Shown here in pieces: positions 40,211 to 43,700 of a stretch of 43,700 nucleotides of DNA. The position numbers and the translations under genes are program-made. Within the stretch, counting starts at the first letter, position 1, and each line of letters starts with the position of its first letter. The notes below the pieces were generated by a model. The model was not told where the DNA came from and ran no database searches. It was given only the letters and a program-made list of their open reading frames with translations. Source of the DNA: Planctomycetota bacterium (lineage in GTDB: Bacteria; Planctomycetota; JAJSAM01); NCBI GenBank assembly GCA_025459285.1, contig JALOQY010000001.1, positions 1 through 43,700 on the forward strand, read 5' to 3'.

Positions 40211-41007
40211 CCCTCCTTTCCGCGGTGCTTCGCGAGGGTCCGGAGGCCCTCTACCGCGGCCCCGAGGGCCACGACCATCTGGAACCGGGGCGGCACGCGG
40301 ACCTTCTCCCCGAGGTGTTCCTCCACCGCCCGGACCAGCGCGGTGTTGGCGGCCCCGCCGCCGACGAAGCAGATCTCCCCCTCGTGGCGCACCCGGCGCA
40401 CCATCGAGGCGACGCGGAAGGCGATGGAGTCGTGTGCCGCGGCGGAGAGGTTGGCCTTGCTGACATTGCGGGCGAGGAGGCCCACCACCTCGCTCTCGGC
40501 GAAGACGGCGCAGGTGGAGTTCATCTGGATCTCCTGGTCCGCCTCCGCCGCCACCCGCACGAACTCCTCATAGGGGAGTTCGAGCTTCCCGGCCAGCATC
40601 TCCAGGAACCGGCCGGTGCCCGCGGCGCACTTGTCGTTCATCGAGAAGTCCCGGATCTCGCCGTCCTCCTCGAAGGCGATGACCTTCGTGTCCTGGCCGC
40701 CCACGTCGATCACGTTCCGGACCGCCGGGGGGAGGCCCGAGTTCCGCACCCCGGCCACGCAGGCCTTGATCTCGGTCATCACGACGTCGCCGAAATCGGC
40801 GAGGCGTCGCCCGTAGCCGGTGGTGGCGACGACATCGACATCGCTCTCGACGAGGCTGTTCTCCGAGAGGAGCCGACCGTAGACCTCTCGGGCGGTCTGT
40901 CCCGGGAGGTTGCCGGTCCGCGTCAGGACGTGAGCCGTCCCGGCGCCTTCCCGGAGCAGCACGGCCTTCGTGGTGGTGGACCCGATGTCGATGCCGACGG
41001 AGATCAT
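40204..41007 (-). CDS. BadF/HgdC-type ATP-dependent activase of 2-hydroxyacyl-CoA-dehydratase-like enzymes
   Basis: 267 residues, ATG at 41007 with GGAGG. ASKHA fold: ISVGIDIGSTTTKAVLL, VIDVGGQDTKVI and FVGGGAANTALV. The two cysteines that hold the [4Fe-4S] cluster between the two subunits are present in NDKCAAGTGRFLEML and NSTCAVFAESEVVGLL. Such activases hydrolyse ATP to push an electron to a very low potential in a partner: 2-hydroxyacyl-CoA dehydratase, benzoyl-CoA reductase or a double-cubane cluster protein. The likely partner is the HgdB-like gene 1.6 kb away. First gene of the importer operon. Confidence 0.9.
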   Translation of the reverse strand: MISVGIDIGSTTTKAVLLREGAGTAHVLTRTGNLPGQTAREVYGRLLSENSLVESDVDVVATTGYGRRLADFGDVVMTEIKACVAGVRNSGLPPAVRNVIDVGGQDTKVIAFEEDGEIRDFSMNDKCAAGTGRFLEMLAGKLELPYEEFVRVAAEADQEIQMNSTCAVFAESEVVGLLARNVSKANLSAAAHDSIAFRVASMVRRVRHEGEICFVGGGAANTALVRAVEEHLGEKVRVPPRFQMVVALGAAVEGLRTLAKHRGKEGC

Positions 41008-41032
41008 CCGGCCTCCGACCCCTTCGCCGGGG

Positions 41033-41038
41033 AATGTA
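41033..41038 (-). promoter_or_regulatory. Candidate -10 box of the activase/importer operon
   Basis: Minus strand GTACATT; predicted start near 41026, an ~18-base leader with GGAGG before the ATG at 41007. Confidence 0.4.
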
Positions 41039-41063
41039 CCACGCGCCGCGTCCCCGGTGCCCG

Positions 41064-41298
41064 TCAGACCCGGTACGTGTCCGGGCGCCACTCGCGCATG
41101 GCGCGCTTGATGGCGTCCCCGGAGAGACCCTGTTCCGCCGCCCGGTGGGCCAGGTCCGCGAACTCCGCGTCGGAGGATCTGCCTCCCCCGCGTGATCGAC
41201 AGCGCGGGCGCGCCCGTCACCTTGGGCTGCGGGCGTGCCCGCACTGTGGTGATCCCGCCGGCGGGCGAGGATGTCCGGGGTCTCGCGGGGCGCGGCAT
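41064..41298 (-). pseudogene. Small frameshifted coding remnant
   Basis: The last ~35 codons read DAEFADLAHRAAEQGLSG, then DAIKRAMREWRPDTYRV and TGA at 41064, with very high GC3, yet this frame has no start codon before an upstream stop. One frame over, an ATG at 41298 leads through KVTGAPALSITRGRQIL with equally high GC3 until about 41175. A one-base indel near 41172-41178 would join them into a ~78-residue protein. Family not recognised. It could be a decayed gene or a sequencing error. The rest of the 41008-41406 gap holds a promoter and two short repeats. Confidence 0.4.
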
Positions 41299-41308
41299 GG
41301 GCCGCCCG

Positions 41309-41330
41309 TGTTACCGCTCCCTGTTACCGC
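41309..41330. repeat. Two direct TGTTACCGC repeats
   Basis: TGTTACCGC at 41309-41317 and again at 41322-41330, 13 bp apart (just over one helical turn), followed by CGGGTGACGGCGGG. Located between two divergent genes, so an operator is possible; it may also be chance. Confidence 0.3.
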
Positions 41331-41406
41331 CGGGTGACGGCGGGATCCGCCGGCTGCGTCCGGCGGGCGGCGGAGCGTGCGGCATCCGGCTTGCGAAGTG
41401 GCCCGC

Positions 41407-42684
41407 ATGCGGCCCGCGGGACTCCTGATCGCCCCATCGCTCCTCCTCATGGCCGCCCTCTCCGCGGCGAGGCTGAGCGACGGCGAGTGTGCCGACCTCA
41501 TTGCTCCCTCCGCGGCGCTCCGGCAACTCGCCTCCCCGGAACCACGAGAGGTGGCCTGGGGGGCGCGGTTTGCCGGTGAGACCGGTCTCCGGGAGGCGGT
41601 ACCCGGCCTCCTCGCCGTCCTGCGCCGCGAGGCCGGGGCGGAGCTGGACCGCGAGAGCCTGTTCCTCCGGGCCACGGTGCTCGACGCCCTGATCCGGCTC
41701 GGCGCGGAAGTGCCCGCCGCGGATCTGCTCCCGCACGCGAAAGACCTCCTCGTGCCGGCGGTGGTCATTGCCCTCTCCCGGCGGCCCGCCGATCACCGGC
41801 CGGAGCTTTCGCGGCTCTTCGACGAGCTCGAGACCGGCGACCCCGACGCCTGGCTTGCCGCGGGGAACCTCCTGTTCGCCTTGCGGGCGCCGGAGTTCGC
41901 GGCGCGGCTCCTCGGGCGGCTCCGCATGGACCTCCGGGTCCGGGTCTTCAGCGACGACAAGCCGTGCCTCGAACCCGGCGGCTCGGTCACCGGGTGCAGC
42001 TACGCCGACGTCCCCGAGGGCTGGCCTCCTCTCGCCGTCTACAAGCTCGGCGGGCCGCCGCCATCGGACTGGCCGGCGAGCCTGCCGCCGCTCCTCCCGC
42101 GGTTCCTCGTCGCGGACGGGATCCGCCCGATCTTCGCCCGCCGCGTGGGGGGGGAGCGCGTCTGGTTCTGCTGCGCGGGAGACGGGACCGACCGCGACGA
42201 GTGCCGGGCGGAATGGCTTGCGGAACTGCTGCGCGGGGCGAGGGCGAAGCCGGGAAAGGACGACGTGAGGCGGCGGCGCTGGTGGCGCCTTCGCCCGCTC
42301 GATCTGCCCCTCGACCTCGGCCCCCCGGCCCGCATCGTCGTGGACGTCCGCTGGACGGGCCGGCAGCCGTTCCTGCGGCAGGTCCGGGCGGAGGAGGAGG
42401 CTCTCCGGGCGACCTTCCGGGACGGCGTGCGCCACCTCGCCGCGGCCGGCGTGCTGACCCGCGAGGAGGGCCGCGCGCTCCGCCCGGAGGTCCGCGTGAC
42501 CGTGGACGACCGGCGGACGGACCGGCGGGCGCCACTCCCTCCCCTGGCGCCCCTCTCCGCGGCGAGAGGGACCCCGCGCCGACGGGCTGCTGGCGGGTTC
42601 AGGCCAGGGTTTCGAGGAAGGCCTCCAGGCGGACGCGGAGCTGCTCGGTGTCCTCGAGGCTGTAGTCGGTGCGGAGGCTCATGA
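41407..42684 (+). CDS. Exported helical-repeat (HEAT-like) protein
   Basis: 425 residues from ATG 41407, which gives a clean signal peptide (LLIAPSLLLMAALSAA). Residues ~40-170 are helical with HEAT-like units (REVAWGARFAGETGLREAVP, LVPAVVIALSRRPADHRPEL). Residues ~175-300 form a domain with several Cys (DDKPCLEPGGSVTGCSY, VWFCCAGDGTDRDECRAEW), not recognised. The last ~45 codons have lost normal character: the frame runs through palindrome copy E and 86 bp into the 3' end of the convergent gene. The original stop has probably been lost or shifted. Confidence 0.6.
   Translation: MRPAGLLIAPSLLLMAALSAARLSDGECADLIAPSAALRQLASPEPREVAWGARFAGETGLREAVPGLLAVLRREAGAELDRESLFLRATVLDALIRLGAEVPAADLLPHAKDLLVPAVVIALSRRPADHRPELSRLFDELETGDPDAWLAAGNLLFALRAPEFAARLLGRLRMDLRVRVFSDDKPCLEPGGSVTGCSYADVPEGWPPLAVYKLGGPPPSDWPASLPPLLPRFLVADGIRPIFARRVGGERVWFCCAGDGTDRDECRAEWLAELLRGARAKPGKDDVRRRRWWRLRPLDLPLDLGPPARIVVDVRWTGRQPFLRQVRAEEEALRATFRDGVRHLAAAGVLTREEGRALRPEVRVTVDDRRTDRRAPLPPLAPLSAARGTPRRRAAGGFRPGFRGRPPGGRGAARCPRGCSRCGGS
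42551..42598. repeat. Stop-codon palindrome, degenerate copy E
   Basis: Contains GCCGACGGGCTGCTGGC, matching the right arm of the family with TAG changed to TGG, and on the left a degenerate arm with a separate perfect hairpin CCCTCTC (42551-42557) / GAGAGGG (42564-42570). It lies between convergent genes, as copy B does, but supplies no stop. Confidence 0.5.
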
Positions 42685-43700
42685 AGGGGATGCGCCGTTC
42701 CTTCAGGACCGCGGAGAGCCGCGGGACCTCCATGTCGAAGAGCTGGCAGAGGCGAAGGCCATAGTGGACCACCCCGTCGGCGCGGTGCCGCTCCGCCAGT
42801 TCGAGGACGCGGTTCAGGCGTTTCGCCGAGGAGACGAAGCAGGGACAGGGGGCGGCGAAGAAGTACCGCTGGGCGAGCGCGCGAAGGAGCGCGGCACGCC
42901 CCCTCTCGTCCACCACCACCGGGTCGTAGAGGCTCTGGACCCCGGAGCAGAGCGTGTCGGCCACCACGTCCGCCCCGCACTCCTCGATCAGGTTCAGCGG
43001 CTTGAAGTTCGGCCAGATGATCGGGGCGCCGGTGAGGACGAGCCGCGGGCGCAGGCGCTCCCGGGTCGGCGCGAAGGTGCGGACATCCTCGAGGACGGCC
43101 TCGGTCCGGCGGATCCACTCCTCCGGTTCGGTGAGGACGAAGCCCGACTGTACGATGGCGGTCAGGTCGCGCACCGACAGGGCCTCGGGCTTCTCCGCGC
43201 GCACCTCCGCGAGTTCGCGGACGAGGCGCGTGCGCCGCCGCGTGAGGTCGATGGCGCTCCGGAGCGCACCGGTCCGGAGCCGTTCGCCGATGTGCTCCTC
43301 GAGGAACCCCACGAGCCGCTCGATCTCGGCCACCGCGGGTTTCCAGTAGCGATCGTAGTCCTGTTCCGGCGGCAGCGGCAGGACGAACGTGGGCTTGTAG
43401 TCGGCGAGCGCCTCGCCGAGCTTGCGCTTGGCGTCGCAGGTGCCGGCCACCACGATGCAGGCGGCGCGCGCCGGCAGGGAAGTCTCGTCGAGGAAGCCCG
43501 CGAACGTGGCCTTGGCGAGAGGACAGATCTCCCCGGAGAGCACCTCCTCGCCCGCCGGGACCAGCGCGGGGTTGCCGCAGTCGATCCGGGCGGGGACCGC
43601 GCCGAGGGCGAGGATCGGCTCCACCGGGACCGTGTTGCAGAGCGTCGCCACGACCTTCGAGCCCGGGGGGATCTGCGGATCGCCGAGCCGGTCGACGAAC
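42599..43700 (-). CDS. 2-hydroxyacyl-CoA dehydratase/benzoyl-CoA reductase family (HgdB/BcrC-like) subunit, 5' end outside window
   Basis: 367 residues visible; the frame is open to the window edge. It begins near the family start with PPGSKVVATLCNTVPVEPIL and RIDCGNPAL. Conserved cysteines: GEICPLAKATFAG, VVAGTCDAKRKLGE, ADTLCSG, AAPCPCFVSS, then VHYGLRLCQLFDMEVPRL and LRTDYSLEDTEQLRVRLEAF. The last motif (TDYS...Q-x-R-x-R-x-E-A-F) is typical for HgdB, BcrC and double-cubane cluster proteins. These receive a low-potential electron from a BadF-type activase; one is encoded 1.6 kb away. No second dehydratase subunit is in view, which fits a single-gene double-cubane type better than HgdAB, though it may lie outside the window. 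Confidence 0.88.
   Translation of the reverse strand, partial: FVDRLGDPQIPPGSKVVATLCNTVPVEPILALGAVPARIDCGNPALVPAGEEVLSGEICPLAKATFAGFLDETSLPARAACIVVAGTCDAKRKLGEALADYKPTFVLPLPPEQDYDRYWKPAVAEIERLVGFLEEHIGERLRTGALRSAIDLTRRRTRLVRELAEVRAEKPEALSVRDLTAIVQSGFVLTEPEEWIRRTEAVLEDVRTFAPTRERLRPRLVLTGAPIIWPNFKPLNLIEECGADVVADTLCSGVQSLYDPVVVDERGRAALLRALAQRYFFAAPCPCFVSSAKRLNRVLELAERHRADGVVHYGLRLCQLFDMEVPRLSAVLKERRIPFMSLRTDYSLEDTEQLRVRLEAFLETLA

Noticed and set aside
1-43700. rRNA, tRNA, CRISPR arrays, prophage or intact IS elements
   Set aside because: Looked for conserved tRNA and rRNA segments, regular spaced repeats, integrases and transposases; none was seen.

Overview
This 43.7 kb window is very GC-rich and densely coded, with many 1-8 bp gaps and ATGA start/stop overlaps. 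The cell envelope looks diderm: there are several lipobox lipoproteins (one BamE-like, one TRL-like), type IV minor pilins and a TAT-type signal. A polyferredoxin, a tungstate/molybdate-type ABC importer and a 2-hydroxyacyl-CoA-dehydratase-type iron-sulfur enzyme with its activase suggest an organism able to live anaerobically. The mix of families would suit Planctomycetota or a neighbouring deep phylum, but no taxonomic marker gene is present, so this is a guess. I saw no rRNA, tRNA, CRISPR array or intact transposase.

Layout. 1-5.5 kb: the end of a metallo-beta-lactamase/PDZ fusion, convergent with a minor-pilin operon (PilV-, PilW- and PilX-like genes, then a membrane-anchored HEAT protein). 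5.7-12.1 kb: forward genes for a BtuF-like receptor, a TPR protein, a zinc-ribbon CPBP protease, a GYF_2-domain protein, an unknown membrane protein and a frameshifted RIFT-barrel (exo-rhamnogalacturonan-lyase-like) gene. 12.1-15.2 kb: Ppx/GppA plus CYTH-CHAD polyphosphate operon. 15.3-20 kb: cytochrome c, RlmM-like and RlmB-like RNA methyltransferases, two lipoproteins with clear sigma70 promoters, and an AI-2E family membrane protein. 20-27 kb: a two-gene operon of a 1592-residue phosphohistidine/ATP-grasp dikinase, in the domain order of glucan water dikinases, and a malic-enzyme/PTA protein that seems to have lost its catalytic lysine and most metal ligands. 27-30.4 kb: small membrane protein, dienelactone hydrolase, AbiEii-type nucleotidyltransferase with a small partner, and an unknown. 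30.4-36.8 kb: polyferredoxin/beta-propeller operon, aldo/keto reductase and a large carboxypeptidase-regulatory-domain protein. 36.8-43.7 kb: tungstate/molybdate-type ABC importer in one operon with a BadF-type activase, then a HEAT-like secreted protein convergent with the HgdB-like partner of that activase.

Two repeat families stand out. One is a ~62-67 bp palindrome (three long copies, two partial) that carries the TAG stop codon of the gene next to it, and once the stops of both genes of a convergent pair. The other is an 83 bp REPIN-like inverted repeat that sits in the 3' end of the ABC ATPase gene and supplies its last codons and stop. A further recurring pattern is a TAnnAT -10 box 6-8 bases before a start codon, which predicts leaderless mRNAs for at least four genes.
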